Shown: piece after piece, positions 1-8,472 of the stretch
How positions within the stretch are numbered: position 1 is the first letter of the stretch
Layout of the letters: every line of letters begins with the position of its first letter
NCBI RefSeq assembly: GCF_001612615.1
Contig: NZ_BDAU01000003.1
Location: 1-64,000, forward strand
Origin: Nocardia amikacinitolerans NBRC 108937
Lineage (GTDB): Bacteria; Actinomycetota; Actinomycetes; Mycobacteriales; Mycobacteriaceae
Length of the DNA: 64,000 nucleotides
Reading direction: 5' to 3'
The notes under the pieces: generated by a model
Seen by the model: the letters and a program-made list of their open reading frames with translations, nothing else
Told to the model about the DNA's origin: nothing
Database searches by the model: none
Made by a program: the position numbers and the translations under genes

Positions 1-580
1 ATTCGACGATCAACGCCGCGCCGCCGTTCATGGTGACCGCCAGCGGTTGCGCGCCACCCATTCCGCCGAGACCGGCGCTGAGCGTCAGCGTGCCGGCGAG
101 CGTGCCGCCGAACCGCTTGTCGGCGATGGCGGCGAAGGTCTCGTAGGTGCCCTGCAAGATGCCCTGGGTACCGATGTAGATCCAGGAACCCGCCGTCATC
201 TGGCCGTACATGGTCAGTCCGAGCGCCTCGAGCCTGCGGAACTCCGGCCAGTTCGCCCAGTCCCCCACCAGGTTCGAGTTCGCGATCAGCACCCGGGGCG
301 CCCACTCGTGTGTGCGCAGCACGCCGACCGGCTTGCCCGACTGGACCAGCAATGTCTCGTCGGGCGCGAGGGTGGTCAGGGTGCGGGTGATGGCGTCGAA
401 ACTGGCCCAGTCCCTGGCCGCTTTTCCGGTGCCGCCGTAGACGACCAGGTCCTGCGGGCGTTCGGCGACCTCGGGGTCGAGGTTGTTGTGCAGCATGCGC
501 AGCGCGGCCTCGGTCTGCCACGTGCGGGCCGTCCGGCGGGTGCCGCGCGCGGCCCGCACGGTCGGGTGCTCCGTTGTCAT
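1..580 (-). CDS. hutU: Urocanate hydratase, N-terminal part (cut by window edge)
   Basis: Second enzyme of histidine degradation, converting urocanate to imidazolone propionate with bound NAD+. Only about 193 N-terminal codons are in the window; the rest lies beyond base 1. The visible protein has the family sequence [24 protein letters not shown] and a glycine-rich [10 protein letters not shown] stretch, which belongs to the NAD-binding region of urocanases. The ATG at 580 overlaps the hutH stop in an ATGA arrangement, so the two genes are probably translationally coupled, with hutH first. Product identity is well supported; the gene's full length cannot be judged here. Confidence 0.93.
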   Translation of the reverse strand, partial: MTTEHPTVRAARGTRRTARTWQTEAALRMLHNNLDPEVAERPQDLVVYGGTGKAARDWASFDAITRTLTTLAPDETLLVQSGKPVGVLRTHEWAPRVLIANSNLVGDWANWPEFRRLEALGLTMYGQMTAGSWIYIGTQGILQGTYETFAAIADKRFGGTLAGTLTLSAGLGGMGGAQPLAVTMNGGAALIVE

Positions 581-2148
581 GACTGCCTCCGTTCGCCGGA
601 CGCCGGGTCCTCGGCCACCTGCGGGGCGACCGCCCGCAGCAGCGCACCGTCGCGGATCAGGTCCGCGGCGGCCGCGATCTCGGGGGCCATGTGCCGGTCC
701 GGACCCGGCCCATCGACCCTGGTGCGCAACAGCGCGACCGCGGCGGCGGTGGCGGGCGCAGGGCGCAGCGGGGCGCGCAGATCGAGGGCGCGGGCCGCGG
801 TGAGGTACTCGACGGCGAGGACGGTGGTCAGCCCGCTCACCGCGGCGCGCAGTTTGCGCCCGGCCGACCAGCCCATCGACACGTGGTCCTCCTGCATGGC
901 GCTGCTCGGGATGGAATCCACCGAGGCGGGGACCGCGATCCGCTTCAGTTCGGCGACCACGGCCGCCTGGGTGTACTGGGCGATCATGTGCCCGGAGTCG
1001 ACGCCGGGGTCCGCGGCGAGGAACGCCGGAAGTCCGTGGGAGCGAGCGACATCCAGCATGCGATCGGTGCGGCGTTCGGCCATGCTCGCGACGTCGGCGA
1101 TCGGGATGGCCAGGAAGTCGAGCACGTAGGCCAGCGGCGCGCCGTGGAAATTGCCGTTGGATTCCAGGCGGCCGTCGGCGAGCACGACCGGATTGTCGAT
1201 GGTGGCGGCGAGCTCTCGGTCGGCCACCGTCTCCGCGTGCGCGACGGTGTCGCGGGCGGCGCCGTGCACCTGCGGCGCGCAGCGCAGCGAGTAGGCGTCC
1301 TGGACCCGATGGCATTCGCGGTGACTGGCCACGATCTCGGAACCGGCGAGCGCGGCTCGCATGCGCGCCGCCGCGTACGCCTGACCCGGATGAGGACGCA
1401 ACGCTTGCAGGTCGCCCGCGAAGACGCGATCGGTGCCGAGCAGCGCCTCCACGCTCATGGCGGCGGTGATGTCGGCGACGTCCAGCAGCCGGTGCAGGTC
1501 GGCGAGGGCGAGCACCAGCATGCCGAGCATGCCGTCGGTGCCGTTGGTGAGGGCGAGCCCTTCCTTCTCCGCCAGGATGACGGGCGTTATTCCGTTGTCG
1601 TGCAACGCCTTTTCCGCGTCCACCACGTTTCCCGCGGCGTCGGTCACGGTGCCTTCGCCCATGAGCGCGAGCGCGACAGCGGCCAGCGGCGCCAGATCGC
1701 CGGAGCAGCCGAGCGAGCCGAACTCGTGCACCACGGGCGTGATGCCCGCGTTCAACAGGGCGGCCAGCGTGCGCGCGGTCTCCGGGTGGGCCCCGGTGTA
1801 GCCGGAGGCGAGAGTGCGCAGCCGCAACACCATCTGCGCGCGCACCACCTCCCGTTCGACCGCGTCGCCCGCACCCGCCGCGTGTGAGCGGATGAGCGAC
1901 CGCTGCAACGCGGCGCGGCGCGACGGCGGGATGTGGCGAATCGCCAGCGCGCCGAATCCGGTGGAGACGCCGTAGGTCGCGGTCGATGCTTCCGCCAAGG
2001 CGTCGACGTGCTGACGGGCGGCGATCAGCCGCCGCTCGGCGGCCGCGCTCAGGCTCACCCTGGCGCCGCCGCGCGCGACCGCGACGACCTGCGCCCTGGT
2101 CAGCGGCCCGTCGATCGCCACGGTCGGCTGCTGCGCGATATCCGGCAT
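577..2148 (-). CDS. hutH: Histidine ammonia-lyase
   Basis: Deaminates L-histidine to urocanate, the first step of the Hut pathway. The 523-aa length matches the family. YGVSTGFG at about residues 59-66 carries the catalytic Tyr. The cofactor-forming loop is [13 protein letters not shown] (about 144-156), where the tripeptide that cyclises to MIO is Cys-Ser-Gly rather than the usual Ala-Ser-Gly. I chose the ATG at 2148 because GGAA lies just upstream; an in-frame ATG at 2157 is possible. It is the first gene of a leftward hutH-hutU operon, divergent from an IclR regulator that probably controls it. Confidence 0.93.
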   Translation of the reverse strand: MPDIAQQPTVAIDGPLTRAQVVAVARGGARVSLSAAAERRLIAARQHVDALAEASTATYGVSTGFGALAIRHIPPSRRAALQRSLIRSHAAGAGDAVEREVVRAQMVLRLRTLASGYTGAHPETARTLAALLNAGITPVVHEFGSLGCSGDLAPLAAVALALMGEGTVTDAAGNVVDAEKALHDNGITPVILAEKEGLALTNGTDGMLGMLVLALADLHRLLDVADITAAMSVEALLGTDRVFAGDLQALRPHPGQAYAAARMRAALAGSEIVASHRECHRVQDAYSLRCAPQVHGAARDTVAHAETVADRELAATIDNPVVLADGRLESNGNFHGAPLAYVLDFLAIPIADVASMAERRTDRMLDVARSHGLPAFLAADPGVDSGHMIAQYTQAAVVAELKRIAVPASVDSIPSSAMQEDHVSMGWSAGRKLRAAVSGLTTVLAVEYLTAARALDLRAPLRPAPATAAAVALLRTRVDGPGPDRHMAPEIAAAADLIRDGALLRAVAPQVAEDPASGERRQS

Positions 2149-2203
2149 GGCTTCCATTCCACAACCGCGACGGCCGGTGGAGAATGAGGCCACGCCGGAT
2201 TCG

Positions 2204-2219
2204 GTCTGATATCCCAGAC
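2204..2219. promoter_or_regulatory. Candidate IclR operator between hutH and its regulator
   Basis: Inverted repeat GTCTG-N6-CAGAC with perfect 5-bp arms, in the 87-bp gap between the divergent hutH and IclR genes. Its place just upstream of both starts suits an operator; binding is inferred only from position and symmetry. Confidence 0.35.
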
Positions 2220-2235
2220 AAGCCGAGGAGGCACC

Positions 2236-3018
2236 GTGGGCGCGAGCAGCGACATCCCCGCACTGCGGCGCGGGCTCGCGGTGCTTCGGCTACTCGCGGG
2301 CCGACCCGGTCCGGTGTCGGCGGCCGCCATCGCCCGCGAGCTCGGGCTGCCCCGCTCGTCCACCTATCACCTGCTCGCCGAGCTGACCCAGGCCCGTTTC
2401 GTCACGCACCTGCCCGCCGAGCGCCGCTACGGTCTCGGCATCGCCGCGTTCGAGCTCGGCGCCGCCTATCTCCGGCACGATCCACTAGAGCGCCTCGCCG
2501 GGCCGCTGCTACGCGAACTCGTCGAGCAGGTCGGCCACAACGCGCACCTGGGCGTGTTGCACGGCAACGAACTGCTGTACCTCGTCAAGGAGCGCCCGGC
2601 GCGACCGGAAACCCTGGTCACCGACGTCGGCGTCCGGCTGCCCGCGCACCTGACCGCCTCGGGTCGCGCCATCCTCGCGCACCTGCCCGCCGCGCACGTG
2701 CGCGCCCTCTTCCCCACCGCCGCGTCCTTCGTGACCCGCACCGACCGCGGTCCCGCCGGTCTCGCCGCGTTGCGCCGCGTCCTCGCCGAGGAACGCCGAC
2801 GCGGCTGGGCCTGCGAAGACGGCCACGTCACCCCCGGCTTCGCCTCCGTCGCCTATCCCGTCTTCGACCACGACCACCACCCCATCGCCGCCATCAGCGT
2901 CACCCTCCGGCACCACTGCGCCCAGCAACCCTGCGACGCCGACTGGACCGCGCTGGCCGCCCGCGTCCGCGCCACCGCCGACACCCTCACCGTCCGAATC
3001 GGCGGCCGCACCGAATAG
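2236..3018 (+). CDS. IclR-family transcriptional regulator, likely of the hut operon
   Basis: 260-aa DNA-binding regulator. An N-terminal winged helix-turn-helix (about residues 5-65, with [19 protein letters not shown] as recognition region) is followed by the IclR effector-binding domain (about 80-255), which includes the [13 protein letters not shown] segment common in this family. GTG start at 2236 follows a clear GAGGAG ribosome site. It is divergent from hutH, so control of histidine degradation is the natural guess; the ligand would then be histidine, urocanate or a later intermediate. Its stop is 6 bp from the stop of the convergent ferritin-like gene. Confidence 0.85.
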   Translation: MGASSDIPALRRGLAVLRLLAGRPGPVSAAAIARELGLPRSSTYHLLAELTQARFVTHLPAERRYGLGIAAFELGAAYLRHDPLERLAGPLLRELVEQVGHNAHLGVLHGNELLYLVKERPARPETLVTDVGVRLPAHLTASGRAILAHLPAAHVRALFPTAASFVTRTDRGPAGLAALRRVLAEERRRGWACEDGHVTPGFASVAYPVFDHDHHPIAAISVTLRHHCAQQPCDADWTALAARVRATADTLTVRIGGRTE

Positions 3019-3024
3019 TCCGCA

Positions 3025-3750
3025 TCACCGTCGGCCGCGGAGGACCGTCGGCACGATCGTCGCGAAGAGCGCCAGCGTCTCGCGCACGAATTCACCTCGG
3101 GGGCAACCTAGTTCGCGCAGCGCGGGACCGTGGTCGTGGGCGACGACGAGGGTCGCTCCGACCAGCACGGTCCACCAGAAGGCGCGAACGACGACGCGGG
3201 TCGGCAGACGCGCGTCCGCGAACGCCGCGCGGAGCCGCTGGGTGTGGAAGGGCACGTGCCGACGTTCGTCGTCGAGGATCAGCGTGGCGACGCGGGTGGT
3301 GAGCGGATCGTCGACGCCGTCGCGCAGCGCCCGGTAGTACTGCAACGCGACGACTTCGGCGACCATCAGCACCATCAGTTCGAGGCGCAGACCCAGCGCG
3401 CGGCGCAGCCGCACGAACACGGCGTCGGTCCAGTGGTGCTGGATGGTCGGTCGGCCTGCCGCACGAAGCAGGTGAGCGAGAAGTCGGGCGTGGTTGCGTT
3501 CCTCGTCGACGAACAACCGGACCGCCGCGGTATAGACCGGATCACCGGCGCGTTCCGCCTTGGCGACGAGGTCCGCGCCGTCGCCGCTCTCGCCGACCTG
3601 GAAGCGCTGCACACTGCGCACGATCGCGGGGTGCAGGCGGGCGCCGCGACTCCAATCCGGATCGCCCGCCGCCGCTCTGGCGCGCGCCTTGGCCTCGAAT
3701 TCCCCCACCCACCGGACGAATTCGATCGTTGCGAGCTGTTCGATCACCAT
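3025..3750 (-). CDS. Ferritin-like diiron-type protein
   Basis: 241-aa, mostly helical, soluble protein with two EXXH signatures, DEERNHARLL and DDERRHVPFH, separated by a helix holding AEVVALQYYRAL. This EXXH spacing is typical of ferritin-like carboxylate-bridged diiron proteins, which can be oxygenases, oxidases or iron-storage proteins; the reaction cannot be told from sequence alone. The ATG at 3750 is preferred because AGGGTGG sits five bases upstream; a GTG at 3759 is in frame but has no usable spacing. It stands alone, convergent with the IclR gene. Confidence 0.6.
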   Translation of the reverse strand: MVIEQLATIEFVRWVGEFEAKARARAAAGDPDWSRGARLHPAIVRSVQRFQVGESGDGADLVAKAERAGDPVYTAAVRLFVDEERNHARLLAHLLRAAGRPTIQHHWTDAVFVRLRRALGLRLELMVLMVAEVVALQYYRALRDGVDDPLTTRVATLILDDERRHVPFHTQRLRAAFADARLPTRVVVRAFWWTVLVGATLVVAHDHGPALRELGCPRGEFVRETLALFATIVPTVLRGRR

Positions 3751-3822
3751 GCAGGCCACCCTAGGAACGAGTTGCGCCGGTTCCCGGGTGAGCCGGTGGA
3801 GATTTCGTGTGGATGCCGACCG

Positions 3823-4611
3823 TCACGGCTTGCGGCCGACACCGCCCCACGCCGAGGCGCCGCGCACGCCCTCGGCGGCGTCGTCGGTGTGCCAGTGGTT
3901 GATCGGCACCACGCCGGGTTCGACGAGCTCCAGTCCGTCGAAGATGCCGGTGATCTCGGCGGAGCTGCGCGGGATGTACGGCACCCCACCGGTTTTGGCG
4001 TAGTTCTCGCACATTCGCACGTACGCCTTGTCGTCGGTGGCTCCGTCGTAGAGCGCGAGGTAGCTGCCCGAGGGCACACCGTCCATCATGGTGTTCACCA
4101 CGCGCCGCACCTGGTCGTAGCTGCGCGCGTGCCCGAGCACGCCGATGTACATGATCGCGATCGGCTTGCTGAAGTTCAGCACGTGGCGCGCGTCGGCCAG
4201 GATCATCTCTGGGTCGTTGAAATCGGCCTCCAGATAGGTTGTCACGCCCTCGTCGGTGGTGTTGACCAGCAGCGCCCTGGCGTGTGCGAGGACGAGCGGA
4301 TCGTTGTCCACGTAGACGATTCGGGAGTCGGGGGCGGCGGACTGCGCGACCTCGTGCGTGTTCTGCATGGTCGGCAGTCCGGTGCCGATGTCGAGGAACT
4401 GCCGGACGCCCGCTTCCGCCGCCAGATACCGCACCACCCTGATCAGGAACTGCCTCGACTGCATGGCCAGTGTCTTGATCTCGGGATACCCGGCGACAGC
4501 GGCTTCGCCGGCTAGCCGATCCGCCTCGTAGTAGTCGCGGCCACCCAGCCAGTAGTTCCAGATTCGCGCCGAATGCGGGACGTCGGTACGGATGGGGCGC
4601 TTGTCTGCCAT
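3823..4611 (-). CDS. SAM-dependent methyltransferase of the actinobacterial DUF574 type
   Basis: 262-aa protein with a Rossmann SAM-binding core: FLDIGTGLPTMQNTHE is motif I and RIVYVDNDPLVLAHARALL is the acidic-loop motif II. The N-terminal ARIWNYWLGGRDYYEADR stretch is characteristic of the actinobacterial Methyltransf_19/DUF574 family, which occurs in many copies in these genomes and mostly lacks a known substrate. A GGAGCC ribosome site precedes the ATG at 4611; a longer reading frame upstream lacks one. The next gene downstream is a ferritin-like protein on the same strand 72 bp away, with no clear functional link. Confidence 0.85.
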   Translation of the reverse strand: MADKRPIRTDVPHSARIWNYWLGGRDYYEADRLAGEAAVAGYPEIKTLAMQSRQFLIRVVRYLAAEAGVRQFLDIGTGLPTMQNTHEVAQSAAPDSRIVYVDNDPLVLAHARALLVNTTDEGVTTYLEADFNDPEMILADARHVLNFSKPIAIMYIGVLGHARSYDQVRRVVNTMMDGVPSGSYLALYDGATDDKAYVRMCENYAKTGGVPYIPRSSAEITGIFDGLELVEPGVVPINHWHTDDAAEGVRGASAWGGVGRKP

Positions 4612-4765
4612 GGTGGCTCCTGAGCAAAAACGGCTGCGTCGCGGTGACTGTACAGCCGATCGTGTTGCGGTATCCGATGGTTCGCTGATGTGGCGCTGGG
4701 AACGGTGATCACGGGCAGCTCGGCAAGGATCGCTGGAAAATATCCGGCGGGCGCGTCCGGGCGTG

Positions 4766-6313
4766 TCACGACTCGAGGACGGCGCGCGCGGCATTGTGTC
4801 CGGGGATGCCGCTGACGCCGCCGCCGCGCACCGCGCCGGCGCCGCACAGGAAGACGTTGCGCACCCCGGTCGCGACGCCCCAGCGCGCGGCGGGATCGGT
4901 CACGTCGTCGTCCAAGCGATAGGGAAAAGCCAAATCGCGGTGGAAGATATGACCGCCGGGCAGTCCCACCTCGCGCTCCAGGTCGAGCGGGGACTTCACC
5001 TCCAGGCAGGGCGCGCCGTCGGCGTCCTGCGCCAAGCAATCCGCGATGGGCTCGGCGAGCACCCGATCCAGTTGCGCGAGCATGGCTTTCGCGACTGCGT
5101 CACGGGCCGCGTCAGGTTCGTTCTGGAAAAGCCGTGCGGGAGTGTGTAATCCGAAGAGGGTCAGGGTGTGCATGCCGCGAGCCGCGGCGTCGGCGGACAG
5201 GATCGACGGGTCGGTCAGGGTGTGGCAGTAGATCTCCGACGGCGGCGACGACGGGATCCGCCCGGCCTCCGCTTCGCGATAGGACTGCTCCAGTCGCGCA
5301 TACGATTCGGCGATGTGGAAGGTACCGGCGAAGGCCTCGGCGGGATCGACCGCGGTGTCCCGTAGTCGCGGCAGCCGCCGCAGCACCATGTTCAACTTCA
5401 TTTGGGAGCCTTCGGGTTTCGGCTCCTCGGGCGTGCCGAGCAGGCGTGACAGCTCGTGCGGCGCGGCGTTCACCAGAACGTGCCGCGCGCCGACCGCACC
5501 ACCTTCGTAGCGCACCTCCGCGGCGAGGCCGTCGCTGTCGACGCCGGTCACCGCGCAGTCCGTGACCAGTTCGGCCCCCGCGGCGCGCGCCGCGTCCGCC
5601 AGCGCGTCGGTGAGTGCGCCCATACCGCCCACCGGCACATCCCAGTCGCCGGTGCCGCCGCCGATCACGTGGTAGAGAAAGCAGCGGTTCTGCCGCAGCG
5701 AGGGGTCGTGCGCGTGGGTGAAGGTGCCGATCAGCGCGTCGGTGAACACCACACCGCGCACGGTGTCGTCGGCGAAGGTCGCCTCGATCGTCTCGCCGAG
5801 CGGCCGTTCGAAGATCGCGTCCCACAGCGCGTCGTCCGCGACGACGCCCCGCAGCTCGGTACGGGTCGGCAGCGGTTCGGTCAGGGTGGGAAAAACCCGC
5901 CGCGCCATCCGTCCGGTGCTCGCGTAGAACCGCTGCCACGCGGTGAAATCACGGTCCGAGCCGGTGAGGCGTTCGAAGCTCGCCCTGGTGCGCGCCTCGG
6001 ATCCGGTGTCGACGAGCAGCCCGCCGTCGCCCACCGGCGTGTAGGAGGAGATCCGCCTGCGCCGAGTCCGGAACCGGAGGTCCAGGTCGCGCACGATGCT
6101 CGCGGGCAGCAGGCTGACCAGGTACGAATACCGGGAAACCCGAGCGTCGACGCCGGGGAACAGGCGTTCCGACACCGCCGCGCCGCCCGTGTGCGACTGC
6201 CGCTCGAGCAGCAGCACCGAGCGGCCCGCCCGCGCCAGATACGCGGCGGCGACCAAGCCGTTGTGGCCGCCGCCGACGACGACGACATCGTAGGAACTGC
6301 GCGTCGGTGTCAT
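4766..6313 (-). CDS. FAD-dependent phytoene-desaturase-like oxidoreductase
   Basis: 515-aa flavoprotein. The N-terminal dinucleotide-binding motif VVVGGGHNGLVAAAYLARAG (about residues 11-30) is followed by an acidic ERQ at the end of the second strand. The C-terminal FLCGAGAVRGGGVSGIPGHNAARAVL closes the FAD site, as in CrtI-type desaturases and PYROXD2-like proteins. No carotenoid synthase gene (crtB, crtE) is nearby, so a role in carotenoid synthesis is not supported by context. It is separated by 154 bp from the downstream methyltransferase and by 288 bp from the divergent SWIM cassette. Confidence 0.8.
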   Translation of the reverse strand: MTPTRSSYDVVVVGGGHNGLVAAAYLARAGRSVLLLERQSHTGGAAVSERLFPGVDARVSRYSYLVSLLPASIVRDLDLRFRTRRRRISSYTPVGDGGLLVDTGSEARTRASFERLTGSDRDFTAWQRFYASTGRMARRVFPTLTEPLPTRTELRGVVADDALWDAIFERPLGETIEATFADDTVRGVVFTDALIGTFTHAHDPSLRQNRCFLYHVIGGGTGDWDVPVGGMGALTDALADAARAAGAELVTDCAVTGVDSDGLAAEVRYEGGAVGARHVLVNAAPHELSRLLGTPEEPKPEGSQMKLNMVLRRLPRLRDTAVDPAEAFAGTFHIAESYARLEQSYREAEAGRIPSSPPSEIYCHTLTDPSILSADAAARGMHTLTLFGLHTPARLFQNEPDAARDAVAKAMLAQLDRVLAEPIADCLAQDADGAPCLEVKSPLDLEREVGLPGGHIFHRDLAFPYRLDDDVTDPAARWGVATGVRNVFLCGAGAVRGGGVSGIPGHNAARAVLES

Positions 6314-6505
6314 CCGTCCTCGATACCACGGCCGCGCCGCGTGCGGGCGCGACGACGCGCCGTCGGGCCGCCTCGCCGACGCCCCGATCCCGGCCGGTGT
6401 GCCGCTCTCCGCCGGTGCCGATCCGGTCGAGCACAGCGTCGCCCAGCGGGAGACTAACAGGCCATACCGACAACTTCGACGATGCCGAAACCGACTGTGG
6501 AACAG

Positions 6506-6573
6506 AGGTTTTCGCTATTCACAAGATCGAAAATCGACGCCGGAACTTGTCGGTGGGTTCGCGTAGGTTTTCG
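6506..6573 (+). promoter_or_regulatory. Promoter region of the MoxR-vWA cassette with a direct repeat
   Basis: AGGTTTTCG occurs twice in the same orientation, at 6506-6514 and 6565-6573, in an AT-richer stretch directly before the five-gene cassette. TTTTCG (6509-6514) also pairs with CGAAAA (6528-6533) as an inverted repeat. GGGAGGGAA just before base 6602 is the ribosome site. A regulatory role is inferred from position. Confidence 0.35.
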
Positions 6574-6601
6574 GTCATGAAGAGAAGCGGGAGGGAACGC
6601 G

Positions 6602-7096
6602 ATGGACTCGGGTGACCGCGAATGGGAGCGGGCGGCGGTGGTGCAGACGCTGCCCGTCGTCGCGCCGCGCAAACTGGCCAAGGTGCCCTTCGTCGAGATG
6701 GCGGACGGGCGGTTGCAGGGCGTGGTGTCGAGCGGATCGGATATCGCGCGGGTGTACGTCTCGTCGGTGTCGGCGAAGACGCACGGACTCAGCTGTAGCA
6801 CCAACAACAATCGGCCGTGCGGCGGGCTGCGCGGAGCCTATCCGTGCAAGCACATCGACGCGCTGCTCGACGAGGCGGTCGTGCAGTACGGCGCCGAACA
6901 GGTCGCCCGCTATCTGGGGGTGGAGATCACCGACGGTACGAGCCTGCGTGCCGCGCTGAACTGCACGCACCTACCCGCGCCCGCCGCCGTCGTATTCAGC
7001 CGCTTCCTGCGCCATCTCGCGTATCTGGAGCTGCCGGGCGGCACCGCGCCGATCCCGGAGTTGCAGTGGTTTCCCGCGACGGGGGTGAGCCGCTGA
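6602..7096 (+). CDS. Small SWIM-like zinc-finger protein, first gene of the MoxR-vWA cassette
   Basis: 164-aa protein. Residues Cys65, Cys73, Cys82 and His84 (in LSCST, RPCGG and YPCKH) form a C-x7-C-x8-CKH cluster that resembles a SWIM zinc finger, though the first pair is spaced wider than the canonical CxC. SWIM proteins are known neighbours of MoxR/vWA gene clusters in actinobacteria. GGGAGGGAA precedes the ATG. The stop overlaps the next start as TGATG, so expression is coupled to the 458-aa protein. It may act in substrate or nucleic-acid recognition for the ATPase complex; that is inference. Confidence 0.65.
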   Translation: MDSGDREWERAAVVQTLPVVAPRKLAKVPFVEMADGRLQGVVSSGSDIARVYVSSVSAKTHGLSCSTNNNRPCGGLRGAYPCKHIDALLDEAVVQYGAEQVARYLGVEITDGTSLRAALNCTHLPAPAAVVFSRFLRHLAYLELPGGTAPIPELQWFPATGVSR

Positions 7097-8472
7097 TGCT
7101 CGGCGTACATGTGGCCGAACTGCTCGAGCCGCCGCCCGGAGTGGCGGAAGCGCTCGATGTGGTGACCGGATTCGACACCGCGCTGGTCCACGGATTCGCG
7201 CGGCTCACCGACGAACACACCGCGGCGCTGGCGAACCTCGCCGCCGCGCTCGGCGGATCCCCGCTCGGACCGGCGATCGCCGAGGCGGTCGGGAAACTCG
7301 GCGCGGGCTCCATCGGCCCCGAGGAGCTGTCGGCGCTGGCAGGCGGGCGCGCCGCATTGCTCGGCGCCGTCCACGACGCCCTGCTGGACCGGGTGGACAC
7401 CGCGCTGGGGCGGGAACGTGCCGCGTGGGAGCAGCCGGAGCCGCCGCACACACCGCACAACCTGGCGGCGGGCAGCCGCTCCTGGTTGCAGGAGGTCGCC
7501 ATCACCGGATGGCGCGGCGTCGACCACGACCTCGTCTCGGCCGCCGACCAGACGGTCGAAGCGCTGCTCGCCGAACCGGCCCTGCGCAGGCTCGCGGTCC
7601 TGCTCGACGGTCTGACGGCCGAGCTGCGCGCGGGCTCGCCGGTGGCGACACTGGACCGGCTGCCCGCCCGGCGCTGGGCGGACCTTTGGGCGCGTGCGCT
7701 GCTGTTGTCTTGGCGCACAGGCGGTTTCGCCGAGACTACGGCGGTCTCGGGGCGGCTGCTTCCGCTGGGCGTCGACGTGCACGAGCACGGCACGGCGGTG
7801 CAGGTTCAGCTGTACGCGCTGCTGGAGACGGCGGGCGGCCGGACGCGACGGGTGCGGGTCAGCATCGCCGCCGCCAAGGTCGACACGATCGTCGGCCCCG
7901 CGATCTGGCAGCTGTTCACCGAGCACCCGCAGCTGCTCAAAGCGATCGCCGAGCGGCTGAGCCTCGATATCGACGGCATGCCGATGACCGCGGCAGGCGA
8001 CCTGATCTGGCACGACGAGTCGGCTCGCCTCGGCGCGAGCGCCGATCCGTTCGCAACGGCCCGCGTCGGCCTGGCCGGCGCGCTGGCCCCGGCCACTCCC
8101 CCGCTGGATCGCGATCCCGTGCACCTGGCCGAACCGGTGCTGGTGGAGGGCTACAAGGTCAAGGACGGCGCCATCGAGCTGGACGGGCACCGCCTCACCC
8201 TCGAACTGGACCGGCTGCCGACCTGCGGCCCGCTGACACCCGCCGCGGTCAACGGCTCCTCGACCTGCCTCGGCCTGCTGCGCTGGGACGCCGGACGGTG
8301 GTCGCTGCGCCCGCTCGCGGTGCGCAAGAAGACCAAAGGCGTCGAGGTCGACGTGCACGGCGGCGACTGGGCCTGCGGCGTGACGGACCCGAAAGCGGCC
8401 AAATCGCAAGCGAAGTCGGGCGACGCGGTCGCGGTGCTCAGGGAACGAGCGGGACGGCTGCTGAGAAAATGA
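7096..8472 (+). CDS. Unrecognised 458-aa protein of the MoxR-vWA cassette
   Basis: I do not recognise a domain with confidence. The first roughly 230 residues are Ala/Leu-rich and look helical; the C-terminal half has more beta-like segments, including VQLYALLETAGGRTRRVRVSI and a lysine-rich end. There is no signal peptide, membrane segment, Walker motif or metal cluster. Start overlaps the SWIM stop (TGATG) and its stop overlaps the vWA start (ATGA). It may correspond to the larger part of longer SWIM proteins found beside MoxR-vWA pairs elsewhere, here split in two, or to a DUF5691-type partner. Both are untested guesses. Confidence 0.75.
   Translation: MLGVHVAELLEPPPGVAEALDVVTGFDTALVHGFARLTDEHTAALANLAAALGGSPLGPAIAEAVGKLGAGSIGPEELSALAGGRAALLGAVHDALLDRVDTALGRERAAWEQPEPPHTPHNLAAGSRSWLQEVAITGWRGVDHDLVSAADQTVEALLAEPALRRLAVLLDGLTAELRAGSPVATLDRLPARRWADLWARALLLSWRTGGFAETTAVSGRLLPLGVDVHEHGTAVQVQLYALLETAGGRTRRVRVSIAAAKVDTIVGPAIWQLFTEHPQLLKAIAERLSLDIDGMPMTAAGDLIWHDESARLGASADPFATARVGLAGALAPATPPLDRDPVHLAEPVLVEGYKVKDGAIELDGHRLTLELDRLPTCGPLTPAAVNGSSTCLGLLRWDAGRWSLRPLAVRKKTKGVEVDVHGGDWACGVTDPKAAKSQAKSGDAVAVLRERAGRLLRK

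Noticed and set aside
691..1887. 398-codon plus-strand frame opposite hutH
   Set aside because: Antisense shadow of hutH; arginine/glycine-rich composition typical of high-GC opposite frames.
3130..4515. 461-codon plus-strand frame opposite the ferritin-like and methyltransferase genes
   Set aside because: Spans two real minus-strand genes and has no recognisable domain.
4766..6313. Carotenoid desaturase (crtI) by name
   Set aside because: Fold matches, but no carotenoid gene is near and the family is broad, so I gave no gene symbol.
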